A stretch of 64,000 bases of DNA from Phlegmacium glaucopus (lineage: Eukaryota > Basidiomycota > Agaricomycetes > Agaricales > Cortinariaceae), in the NCBI GenBank assembly GCA_015039465.1, contig MU130379.1, forward strand, positions 801,270-865,269, written 5' to 3'. Within the stretch, counting starts at the first letter, position 1. Each line of letters opens with the position of its first letter. This document shows positions 1 through 10,055 of this stretch, piece by piece. The notes below the pieces were generated by a model, which saw only the letters and a list, made by a program, of their open reading frames with translations, was not told where the DNA came from and made no database searches. Made by a program: the position numbers and the translations under genes.

Positions 1-1130
1 CTATCTGCTGTGGTAGAATGTGAGGTGAAGGTGGAGGATTGGGATTAATAATCTGAGGCTGATGGACTTGACTATTCCTATTCTGCTGCTGCTGATTTCT
101 CTGCAGCTGTTGTTGTATCCACCTTTGATCACGTCTTTCGGCCTCCTCCATAGCAGCTTGTATCATTCATCACGTCTTTGAGCCTCCTCTATAGCAGCTT
201 GGACATTTATATGCTGAGGTGTATATGTGTGGTTGAAGTTGTAATAGAGGAAGAGCAGGTGGAGGTGGTGATGGTGATGGTGAATGAAATGAAGAAGCAG
301 GAGGAAAAACCTAAATGTGATGTCAACAATTAGTTTCATAATATTAAATAAAATAAACATAAAAACATACAGGAGGAAGAGCAGCATATTGCTGAGCAAT
401 TTCAGCAAATGGCAGAGGAGCATGTGGAGGAATAAACTAAATTTAATATAAAATAATTAGTTAAACTATCATATATATTTGAATAATCAAACTTACAGCA
501 GGGTGTGGAAGAGCAGCATATTGAACTGCAAGTTCATGAAATGGCAATGGAACAGGGGCAGGAGCAGGAGCAGGAGCAGGACGTCTACCTCGACCTCTAC
601 CTCTACCTCTAGCAGGCAATGGATCAAATGCTGGAGCCAACAGGACATCTACCTCTACCTCTGCCTCTACCTCTGGCAGGCAATGGATCAAATGCTGGAG
701 CCAAATCAGGAGCATGACCTCTACCTCTACCTCTACCTCTACCTCTACCACGCTGGGGAAAAGGAGGCAATGCATCATATGCTGCAGCTAAAGCAGGAGG
801 AAGATGGGAATAACGTGTAGAAGGAGCAGCAGGAACAATAAAGGGAGGAGGGATAGGTGCAGGTGCAGGTGCAGTAGGAATTCTTCGATATTCAGGACTC
901 TCAAGAAACCTTTGATCACGCTCATTCCGTTGTGCAGTTGTTCGAACTCGTTCTGGGGTAGTTTGAGGTGTTTGGTCTCTATCCCTATAAAAATTAATAT
1001 TAATTAAAATTTTAAAAAAGTTAAAGATTGAAATAAAACACATACATAGCATCTGACTCAGCCATTCTGATGTCTTCTGGAGTAGATGGATGTGTTTGAT
1101 CCCTGTATAATAATAATAATTAATATTCAA
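1..1130 (-). pseudogene. Low-complexity RG/PA-rich gene, partial and probably decayed
   Basis: Reading on the minus strand, several stretches look like exons separated by AT-rich intron-like DNA. They encode a Gln/Asn-rich tail (about 1-175), short pieces with the pattern QAA-(I/M)-EEA-x-RRD, and a Pro/Ala and Arg-Gly repeat region (about 500-960, repeated PLPARGRGRGRG blocks). The corresponding + strand shows the ctctac hexamer array. Two 41-nt copies of the EEA-x-RRD unit lie side by side at about 141-219 and are out of frame with each other, so the gene is either spliced there or broken. It runs off the left edge. I do not recognise a family. RGRG tracts can bind nucleic acid, but the region may simply be a degenerating minisatellite. 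Confidence 0.3.
566..760. repeat. CTCTAC hexamer minisatellite in blocks
   Basis: The + strand carries three blocks of imperfect ctctac/cctcta hexamers (around 586-612, 646-672 and 717-750), separated by a larger repeated unit that includes caggcaatggatcaaatg twice. Read on the minus strand these encode Arg-Gly repeats. It is a two-level repeat, hexamers inside a unit of about 70 bp. Confidence 0.7.
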
Positions 1131-1883
1131 TTAATATTCAATCAACAAAAAACATACATTTTTTTAAAGGTTTTTTTTAAAAAAAGAAAAAAATTGAAAT
1201 GGAGGAATTTCCTACAGAATGCTCTGTCTTTCCAAGCAGCTGAGTAACCTGAAAAGAGGAAGAGCTGGGAATGATGAAGCAGTTCAAGTCAACAGCCACT
1301 TGACACTGCTACTATTCTACTTTTTTTTGTTTTTTTACTAACTACCAAACTACACTAACCCAGGGTCCGAACGGTTGTCCCAGGTGAAGACTACTAACAG
1401 TCAACCTTCCCAGCGGTATTCACCCAAGTGGGCCACCCAATGCCAGGGGATACAGAAAAACTATACTACAGCTAACACTTCAACAGTGTTTAGGTCCCTG
1501 TAAAGGCTCTGTTTAATGTGCAAGGGCTAGGGATAATCACCCTCACACACTCCCTTAACCCTGGGATCCGGGTCTCTTAAGAGTATAGAGGAAGAGGGGC
1601 TTTTGAACAGAGCCCCAGAACAACTGTGAGGAGTGGAGGAAAGAAAGGAAGAGCTGTTATCATATCAGCATCAGCAGATTGGCAGAGTTGACCGAAAAAG
1701 GCAGAGCTTTGTCATCAATGTGACGTTCGTGACACTGGGCTAACAGTATAATGGGACGACGGTGTGGGAGCAGCTGACCAATTATAAAATTATTACAAAT
1801 CCTTAGAAATAAATCCGGCATCATTGATACCCCCGACGTTCCCAGGCGCGACGTCCCATTCTATATAGATTATTATATTAGGG
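1131..1883. other. Non-coding stretch, possible retroelement remnant
   Basis: No supported gene. It contains homopolymer T and A runs near 1150-1190 and 1320-1340. The GC-richer block at 1340-1640 resembles no protein-coding sequence in any frame and could be an old LTR or non-autonomous element. I could not find a matching second end, so this remains a guess. Confidence 0.3.
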
Positions 1884-2515
1884 ACGTTCAAGGCTGGGCG
1901 CAGCGCACGCTTAGCCATCAGCTTATATAACATACATTTGAGAGTCCGCTTAGAGCGAATGTCACAGCTCTGATAAGGTTGGGCTCCCTCTTTGTCGACT
2001 ATCTTCACTATGCCCTCAAAACCACTGAGGAAAGACCTCATATACTCCTTCCTACTATCTATGGCAACTCAGGACATTTTTCGCTGCCAGAGAACCTTGA
2101 AGAATACTCTCTAAACCTCCAAAAGGCCCTTGAGAACATTGCTCTCCTCGAGGACTCATTATCTTAATGGACACCCTCTTGTCTCAAAATGCACTAACAT
2201 AGACCTGGCTTGGGAATTCTCACAAGATCCTGCCCATCATCATCACTTTACACCTCTTGTTTTCTTGACAGTCTGTGATCTTGAGGATCATAAAGTCTTT
2301 ACACAAATTTTCCAACACCCATTGAGCAGCCACAGTTAATAACTAGAAATAAAATGGGTAAAGGAGTGTGTGGGAGTGGCTAAACGATGTTCATACAAAA
2401 GGTGAACACATCGGTCACGAAGGGTCACAGCGCGGACTCTTAAATATATGTTATATAAGCTGATGGCTAAGCGTGCTGCGAGCTGCGTCTGCGAGCTGCG
2501 CCCAGCTTTGAACGT
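1884..2515. mobile_element. Inverted-repeat (foldback) element
   Basis: The left arm (1884-1949, beginning ACGTTCAAGGCTGGGCGCAG) is the reverse complement of the right arm (2432-2515). Both contain the same core, GCTTAGCCATCAGC followed by TTATATAACATA. The right arm has an extra block of roughly 20 nt made of CTGCGAGCTGCG duplications. About 480 bp of unrecognised sequence lies between the arms. No transposase is present and no clean target duplication is visible. It ends about 28 bp from the start of the TDP2-like pseudogene and may have inserted into it. Confidence 0.6.
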
Positions 2516-2542
2516 AATGAATGTGCCTGTAATACATAAGTG

Positions 2543-3400
2543 TAGCTTCCAATTCATAAGTGGTCGCTCACACCAACACCAATACGTCGAGGCTCATCCG
2601 ACTTCTGTACTTTTAATAAACACTTTATCTAACCTTCTACCTTGATATACGATACCCCACGTCTTTCCAGAATCCGCAGATCCCTGGCACCATTGACAGG
2701 CATCTTTTAAAGCCGACTACTTCCACAATACCTCCACCTTCAACCATGGTGGCCTTCATATACCTCCGCAACAATACCTCCAACCCTACCTAATCTCAAA
2801 AAACGTGAACACAGACAGACTGTAACATGTCCGTGGCCGCCACACCGCTCCTTGAGAAAGCGATTCTAAATGGGTGTTCACCACACAAATGATGTAACTA
2901 AATCGGGGCTTGACCTAGTGCCTGTGCTGTCCGTTTCATTTTTGTCCATCCGTAATGGAGTATGTGGCATTCAGCGATCGTGAGGGAGCGTGATACCAAC
3001 GTAACATTGCCATAGCGAGCACCTTCTGGCTTCCATGCTCGTGCTCGAATATGGAGCGACAACAAATTAATTCAACACCCACGCATCGCGTGGAAGGTGT
3101 GGGATGACTGTACAAAACAAGATACAACAAGGTTCCGGCGCTTCGCCTGCCATGCACTGCAAAGCATTCTTCGATATGACGAAGACACGGTAAGACGTTC
3201 CTGTGGATGTTTGGTCACGAAACCGATGTTCCAAGTGATAATTCGCACTTTCTTTCTTTCTTTAGCTAGGAGATCGTTTAGGCCTAAGTCAACAAGGACA
3301 TAGTCCATTCTTGCGTTAAGGAAGTCCAAGACGGGAAGAAACGTAGAAGAATCAAGGTTGCGCAAATCAATTTCCAACACTTCTCACACCCAAATAGTAT
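2543..3400 (-). pseudogene. Broken copy of the TDP2-like phosphodiesterase gene
   Basis: This stretch aligns with the intact gene at 5435-6553 over most of its length at nucleotide level. Shared + strand blocks include GGGTGTTCACCACACAAATG, the piece reading ATGGAGTATGTGGCATTCAG, and GATACAACAAGGTTC. On the minus strand the RIITWN start of the catalytic fold is still readable near 3230-3250, followed by a diverged HPQERLT segment. Many small indels break the frame, and the middle of the gene (catalytic GDMNA and HLES equivalents) is scattered over three frames. Its 3' end abuts the inverted-repeat element at 1884-2515. It is a dead paralogue from local duplication, not a pair of small genes. 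Confidence 0.8.
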
Positions 3401-5434
3401 GTAACAAGACGTTTCTAGCTGATAATTGGATTATTGCATATCTAGAGTATCCCTTTCCGGTTTTTGGTACCTGAAGCTCATACTTGTCACATTCCACATT
3501 TAATTTGCCTAGAGCTTCCGAGGTCCATCTCACAGCCACGAACTGGTGAATCTCCTACCACTAGGTTTGGACCTTTGAACGATACAGACATTCTGGTGCA
3601 ACAAGTAATCATGACAATCCAATTGTCCGCCACCAAATATAGAATGTTATGAAGGATTCTAAAAACCACATGTAGTCCATCATGTACAGACAGAGGTGCC
3701 TATTTTATACTGCCCTGCGTGGCTAACGGTTTTCTCTTCACAATTGCGTACACCTCTCATGTCTGTCCCACGAACATCCGTACCTCACTCCAGGATTCAA
3801 GTATTCCTACCCGTCGATTAATCACATATCTGCGGGCCCAATATACCCCGCAGTGCTTTCTGAGAAGTCATCGTCGAAACTGGTCGAAGCCATAGTATGC
3901 ACCCTCAAGTTCTCATCTGTCATGCTTCATGTGCTTCCGTTTCAAGTTTGAAGGCTTCCACCATGCATGTTTCCTTTCGCACTACCCAGCTCCATACTCT
4001 TCGTACTATTTTTTCCCCCTTTGCTCTTTTTTCTAGTTGATTTTCAATTTCTTTTCGTTTCATTGTTTTACGGGCGAAATTTCGGATGCTCCAAGATGGC
4101 CATAAGTAGTAGATGCAGTGGCGAAAGAGATGGCTATTTGCTGGAATGGGCCAAGGTTCCATGCATTTGGAGGCTGCACTAGAAACATTTTTGGATCCTG
4201 AAACTTCCTTTTTCCCAAAATGTTTCCAAGGAGGGTCGTATTAAATGATATAGCCCATCAGCTTTCCGTTCTCGACTAAGAGTTCAAGCGGTTCCTCATG
4301 ACGATTACCCATAAAGGGGTGACGACAAGAATATACCAGAATGAACCACATAGTCTAGGGTTTCAACGAGACAGAGAGCACAAGGCTGACTGAGATCTCT
4401 CCAAAGTGTGAAGTTCGCATCATTTGGGCACAGAAATGGGGTCCTACTAGAATGTATGAAAGGATGTTGTGAGCGAGGCAAGGCGCTGAGAGGGTTCCGA
4501 CAGCCATCTGTTGACATGTTAGCCGGACGAACTGCGTTGAAAAGATGCGAAATGTCCGTCTTCACGGATAGAGGTTGGAAATGGTATCGGCAACAGCCTC
4601 AAGGATGTACGTTCAGACCCGCCCTTGTTCTCGTTCTCTTAATGAAGTACGGCAGAAAGCAGCATATCATCTGCTACGTTGTGTTCGCATATGTCGTTAA
4701 TCGAAGTCTTTGTTGCGAGTTTCATTCATTGGTATTCGTATTCTCCAAAGACAAAAAACATCTGAAGCCTGAGAGTATCCAGAGGATATCCAGAGAAAAC
4801 TGCCAACGATTTTTGCAACATCGGGATGAGTAGAGGGTGTGGCTGTGCAAGTGGCTGTGCAGTGCATTGCATTTTGATCTAATACGTATGAAATTGCTTG
4901 AAAACAAATGGCATTACATGTAATACTATATGAAGCTTTTAAACATTTTGATCAAATTTTACAGGGAAGGTAAAGACAAGAGCCATAGATGACAGGGGCA
5001 CCCGTCTCGAGTTTCTACAACCCACTATGGGCGGCAATTATAAAGCGTAGCATCGCTTTTGTTCCTTTTTAAGGAAAGTTAGGCTGTACACTATTGGAAT
5101 CCGGAATAGCATATATGTAGTATATGAAGCTTTTAGACAACTGTCACGCCTCTCCTGGCAGAGTTGAAACAAATGCCTAGTTTTCAAAGCAAGGAACTGT
5201 TCATCAATTTATCCGAAATCATGTGGAATGTGAGCATACTGGCAGGTTATTAGCTGATGTTGTTAACTACAAAGCAGAAAAGAATATGAACGGGGAAAAA
5301 AGTGATAAAAGATCAAGGACAAGGGCAGAAAAGATCAAAGTACGACACCAGACATGAATTCAACTATTTTCCAACCTTCCAAACCGTGGTGGTCCCATGA
5401 GTTTCTGGGACGACCATATATCATTCCTTCAATA
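3401..5434. other. No supported gene
   Basis: Short open frames exist on both strands, for example a charged stretch on the minus strand at 3920-4162 and one on the + strand at 4408-4833. None has recognisable motifs, splice-consistent neighbours or compositional support. The tract TATATGAAGCTTTTA(A/G)ACA occurs twice (near 4930 and 5125), a small unexplained repeat. Confidence 0.4.
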
Positions 5435-6553
5435 TCACTCGGACGAGTCTGGCATGCGCTTTATCATACGCAACGTAGTTTCCAATCCGTAGTGGTCGCT
5501 TGCCCAAAGCGCCTCACTAGGCGATGATCCATTTATTTTTACGCCAACACCGATACGTCGAGGTTCATCCACCTTGTACCCCCGCCCAGGTAAATAAAAC
5601 ACCCTATCCAACCTTCCACAAGGAAACCCTCCTGCATTTTGTCCTTGATACCCCCACGTCTTTCCAGATTCCCCAGTTCCCTTGCGCCAGGCATCTCTTA
5701 AGCCGACCTCCTTCTCCATACCTTCATCTTCAGGCATGATAGCGTTCATATCCCCCGCAATAACACCGCCGGTCATCCCGCCCAGCCTCAAAAAACGTGA
5801 ACACATCTCCAATTGATGCGGGCGCCAAACCGCCCCCTCAGGAAGCGATTCTAAATGGGTGTTCACCACACAAATGATGGCTGTCTCCCTACTAGGTGCA
5901 GGGTAATTAAGTCGGAGCTTGACGCACAGCGATGTCCGTTCCATTCTTGTCAATCCATAATGGAGTATGTGGCATTCAGCGATCGTGAGGGAGCGCGATA
6001 CCAACGTAACGGTGCCGTAGAAAGCACCTTTTGGCCATTTTGCACTCGAATATGGAGCGACAACGAAGCAGTTCCTCACCCAGGGATCTCGTAAAAGATG
6101 TTGGATGGCCGTGCCCAAAACCTCTTGCAACAGGATACAACAAGGTTCTGGCGCTTCGCCCGCCTTGCACTTCAAAACATCTTTTTCGATGTGACGGAGA
6201 CACGTGGTAAGACGTTCCTCCGCACATTCAGTCTGAAAATCAATGTTCCAAGTGATGATTCGTATCTGCGAACATGGGGGTTTTTTTTCTTCAGGTGGGA
6301 GATCGTTTTGGAGGCCATAAGTCACGACATGCTTCCAGGTATTTTTGGATGGTCGAAATCGATAAGGCTTCAGCTTTAGCAACGTCTGTTGGATAACGAC
6401 GTTGCCATCGCCACTGTTGCTTTCGTTAGTCGACTCAGTGATGTCGTTACTATCTTCATATTCGGGTGGTATGAATGGTATAATCTTTTCTTCAGACGCT
6501 TGAGGTGCTGGTTCGAATCGGGGCCGCGCGAAGGCTGGAAACCAGTAGGACAT
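5435..6553 (-). CDS. Endonuclease/exonuclease/phosphatase family protein, TDP2-like
   Basis: An uninterrupted 372-residue frame with all the signature blocks of the metal-dependent EEP fold. These are TWN at residues 101-103, a QE pair at 143-144 (metal-binding Glu), NTHLES at 231-236, GDMNA at 267-271 and the C-terminal SDHYGL at 352-357 (catalytic Asp-His). The spacing and the HLES motif are closest to tyrosyl-DNA phosphodiesterase 2, which removes 5'-tyrosyl adducts left by topoisomerase II. That substrate is inferred, not shown. The first 90 residues are low-complexity with no domain. It is unusual here in having no introns while almost every neighbour is spliced, which could mean retrocopy origin. 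A broken paralogue lies 2 kb downstream on the same strand. Confidence 0.85.
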   Translation of the reverse strand: MSYWFPAFARPRFEPAPQASEEKIIPFIPPEYEDSNDITESTNESNSGDGNVVIQQTLLKLKPYRFRPSKNTWKHVVTYGLQNDLPPEEKKPPCSQIRIITWNIDFQTECAEERLTTCLRHIEKDVLKCKAGEAPEPCCILLQEVLGTAIQHLLRDPWVRNCFVVAPYSSAKWPKGAFYGTVTLVSRSLTIAECHILHYGLTRMERTSLCVKLRLNYPAPSRETAIICVVNTHLESLPEGAVWRPHQLEMCSRFLRLGGMTGGVIAGDMNAIMPEDEGMEKEVGLRDAWRKGTGESGKTWGYQGQNAGGFPCGRLDRVFYLPGRGYKVDEPRRIGVGVKINGSSPSEALWASDHYGLETTLRMIKRMPDSSE

Positions 6554-6776
6554 CTCAGTGATAAAAGTTATGAAGGCTCAGGGGGTTGAGCAAATCGAAT
6601 GGTCCCGGCTTTGTATGCTGCGTAGCCCTTAAGATAGATCAACTATGGGCTCTCCTGACAGGACCTGACTGGGTTATTCGATGTTCTCGGATCCAAGTGA
6701 TGCAAACTCTCATTCTTTGCCTCAAGGCAAGTAAAGCGATCACGCGCGTACCTGCATTCCTCAACACGAGGCGTTG

Positions 6777-6784
6777 GCTTTACC
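6777..6784. repeat. Target-site duplication of hAT-like MITE, left
   Basis: GCTTTACC, repeated exactly at 7725-7732 on the other side of the element. Confidence 0.75.
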
Positions 6785-7724
6785 CCCAGTGAAAAGTGGA
6801 TATAATTAAATCGAATTAAATCAAAGAAAGTGTGTCAAAAGTCGAATTAAATAGTTTCCCATCGAATTCATGCTTACAAAGCCATGTAAACGGGCACATG
6901 CATGTATGTAGCGATGCACACTGCGTCGATGTGTCGTCCTGTGTCCCGCACATGTCCCCGTGTGACGTGTCGTCTGACTTGATTTTTTTTTTCAAAGTCC
7001 CTCAACGCATAATGCTGCAAACATGCCCACACTTAGACCGACATTATTCTTTCCCTTTAGCTACATACATCAATCATCTTTCTGCCATCCCTTCCTGGCT
7101 TGTGGCTCATTCCTCCACAAAGTAAGTTATCATTTACTATATAGATGCTTATATCATGATTTTAGGTCGTATTCTTCCTGAATGACCAAGGGCAGGCAAC
7201 AATGAGCAGCGACAGTACAAAGTGACTGGCCACGACAACAACCTCGCTACCGCTGCGAGCAGGGTAGATACGATTGCAGGGACGGGGGGCTGACTGCAGC
7301 TACGGGGATAACGACACCTAGCACAACAGAAATGTGACGCGACGCGGCGACGGCAACAGCTCATGTCCACCCTGCGCTTTTCCCGTCGACATTGGTAGAT
7401 GCATCTGTGCTGACTGCATAGTTTAGTATATACACGGCATCCTTATGTATTCTGTATTATCTGTACTAATGACTTAATATAATACATTTTCATATTATTG
7501 AATTTACTGCATATATAGTAGGACCAAGGATATATCAATTATAGAACTATTTATTAGACCTAATTCGATGGTATTCGATGGTATTCGATCTTATTCGATT
7601 CAACGTCGAATAAAATATAACTAAGTGTGTCATTTTCCGAATTGCATCGAATTAGATCGAAGAAAATAGAAAGGTACTATTTAATTCGATTTAATTCGAT
7701 CTACTTCGATCCAATTTTCACTGG
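6785..7724. mobile_element. Non-autonomous hAT-like MITE, about 940 bp
   Basis: The ends are inverted: CCCAGTGAAAAGTGGAT at the left, and the reverse complement of the right end reads CCCAGTGAAAATTGGAT. An exact 8-bp duplication, GCTTTACC, flanks the element. Eight-base duplications and CAGTG-type ends are typical of the hAT superfamily. Both subterminal regions carry many copies of TCGAATT or ATTCGAT (about 6800-6860 and 7560-7712), like the transposase-binding subterminal repeats of hAT elements. The interior contains no transposase frame, so it would need a partner in trans. Confidence 0.8.
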
Positions 7725-7732
7725 GCTTTACC
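7725..7732. repeat. Target-site duplication of hAT-like MITE, right
   Basis: GCTTTACC, identical to 6777-6784. Confidence 0.75.
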
Positions 7733-7878
7733 ACTTCTAGTCAGCCACAAGGCAGCCAACATAGGAAAATATTCACACTTAATCGCCATCATGTCCTGCT
7801 TCGGGTATTTGAGGACCTTGAATATAAATATAATTGAATGGATCCTCAATACAACCTAGTACGAGTCTACAAGACCGT

Positions 7879-9681
7879 TCAAAGCTCAGCCTCTTCCCTG
7901 GAAATGTTTTCCTTTGAAGCTTCCTCAACCTTGTCTGACCCTTCCTCAGTGGCAACAAATGACTTGAGAATGTTAAGCTTGATCTTCATCTCATCTAGCT
8001 TGGATGCGGCGAGATTGCGTTTCGCTAAAATACCCTCCAATCTGTGATGTCAAAGGAAAAAGAATAATGCCCAAAAGTGTCAATCACTAAATGGTGATAG
8101 CTGGAGGTGCATACCGTTTAGACTCCTTTTCAACGTATCCCGCGGGATCTTTGACGAGCTTCTCCATGACGCGAATATAATGTTTAGAGGCCGAGCCAGC
8201 GCTTGCGACCAGCTCCACTGCTTCCGAGTACAGAGAGTCTCGGGCGCTTTCAGATGCGGTAAAGAATTTTTGGGCCAGGATGTCTAATTCTGCGTGGCGA
8301 CCGGCCTATAGACCAAGTTAGCCATACACAGTTGAGATAGGAGGGAGATGGATAAAGCCCAGAGATCAGAATATAATTCACCTTATCATTTAAGCCTCCG
8401 CCGACAGCGCGATGAGTACCACATTTCTCGTTCAAGAAGGCGACAATATCATCTTCTGTGCGTCCTCCCTCGTAATCTTCAGGCTCTTTGTTATCTTTTG
8501 AGAAGAATTTAATTGTTGGGAACCCTGAAACGCCATATTTTTGGCTGATATGAACATTCTTCTGCTCGTCAGCGTTGATGTTGGCAACAACACACTGCAG
8601 AAAAAAAGGTTTGGTTACCGACAAAATGAAAGTTGTCTCCGAAATAGTTTACTTACATCGCTCTCAGGCTTGAAAGTTGTTGCGACTAACATGATGAGAT
8701 AAGCATGCGACTTTAGCAAAGGTGAGGTATCTCTCTAAACACCTTTTTCGTAGTGAGGCTTCAGGTTCTTGCAGTGACCACACCAAGGGGCCTAGACGGC
8801 GGATTGAGCAATCAAAACCTTGTCTTGAAAGGTATGGCTTACGGTGAATGTTACGATAACATTTTTAGAGGAATCCTAATATGCAATGAGAAAACATGAG
8901 CAATTGACAGATATATAAGAAGTCATGAGACAGACCAAAGCAATTTCATCAAAGTTATGGGTATCCAACGCGACTACATCAGTCGGTGGAGGCCCTGGAA
9001 GTTTCGACTTGACACCAGACTTCTCTGTGACGCTAAACCCAAGTTGACGCACTTCATTCTCAAACAACAACCTGGAATACTCACTAGTTGGCTAGTGTGT
9101 CAAGGTCACGACCAATGTCATATTTTTCCTCATTGCCTTGGGCATCGAACCATTTGAGAGCTGCAGGAAATAAAATTGTCAATACCTGGAAACAAAATAC
9201 TGATCAAGACGGTGGCACACACTTGGGAATCCAGTTACGCCGTATTTCTTGCCAAGTGGTTTCCCTTCTCCGTCTGCGTCAACTTTTGCGATGATGACTT
9301 TGTCTTTAGCATGCGCAAATGCATCTGCAAGTTCTTCGTATATCGGCGCGAGGTTCTAAAATTTCTCTTGGTTAGAAAAATGGCCTTTGGAAGGGTTGCA
9401 TTGCATTATTCACTTTGCAGTGACCACTATTGAGGATTTGGTTCCGGATTAATGGACACTACAGGTTAATTCATAAAATACTACATACCACCAAGGCGCA
9501 AAGCTATGAAATTTTAATACAAGTAAGAAATATTAATCCCACAATGTGCTTACAATTCGACTAAAGCTGGCGTCCCTTTACCAATGACGTTGTCAAAGTT
9601 GTCCGGGGTGAGGTCAATAACATTAGACGCGCTCGCAGCCGCTATTATAGCAGAAAAGACGAGCGTATAAGAGAGTAACAT
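7879..9681 (-). CDS. Protein disulfide isomerase, two-thioredoxin P5/ERp38 type
   Basis: Spliced gene of about 375 residues whose exons join in frame with GT-AG introns. Order: a signal peptide (start at 9681, hydrophobic LLSYTLVFSAIIAAASA), a first thioredoxin domain with APWCGHCK split over two small introns near 9400-9510, a second with an identical APWCGHCK (near 8790), and a C-terminal helical D domain like that of ERp29. This is the fungal ERp38/TigA layout. It forms and isomerises disulfides in the ER. The C-terminus ends ISREEAEL rather than HDEL or KDEL, so ER retention must rely on a weak xxEL signal or a partner. It shares a divergent promoter of about 370 bp with SQT1. The start was chosen because it gives a complete signal peptide. 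Confidence 0.92.
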
Positions 9682-10055
9682 GATGACGAGGAAGAAAGAC
9701 ACGGAGATATCGACTGACGTGTCGGTGACCCTGCTTTTAGTGCTCTGATTGGTAATCGAGAGCCTTACTACTGCAGCTTATTCCTCCAGGCCGGATTTTA
9801 TTTCTCTTCCAGTTCACTCTCACACCGAAGATATATTTTGTTTTGAATATTTACCCATGACACGTCGTCGTTGCTGAGAGTTCACCGGTCGGCAACAGCA
9901 GCTGCAAACCGATCAAAGGGAATTTACCCGATATAGTATACAGATTTTATTATCCTACAAAACTTGAATCTGTCAGCGATCGCGTCAGTCTTGACTCAGC
10001 ATAAGCTTTATAACTTGCGACCAGGAGCTTCGTGAAAACAAAAACCCAAAAAACA
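9682..10055. promoter_or_regulatory. Shared divergent promoter region, PDI and SQT1
   Basis: The 374-bp gap separates the two start codons of oppositely oriented genes. It includes ACACGTCG near 9860. No unfolded-protein-response element could be confirmed by eye. Confidence 0.45.

Noticed and set aside
241..290. Poly-His run on one reading frame near the left edge
   Set aside because: It comes from a repeated gatggt/catcac tract in a non-coding frame and is not supported by splicing.
461..820. Long plus-strand open frame over the ctctac repeat
   Set aside because: It is a shadow of the repeat; the opposite strand has the more plausible RGRG frame and splice sites.
1340..1740. LTR of a retrotransposon
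   Set aside because: No second LTR, no primer-binding or polypurine site could be found, so it was not called.
4408..4833. 141-residue open frame on the + strand
   Set aside because: No recognisable motifs, no splice-consistent neighbours, unusual composition.
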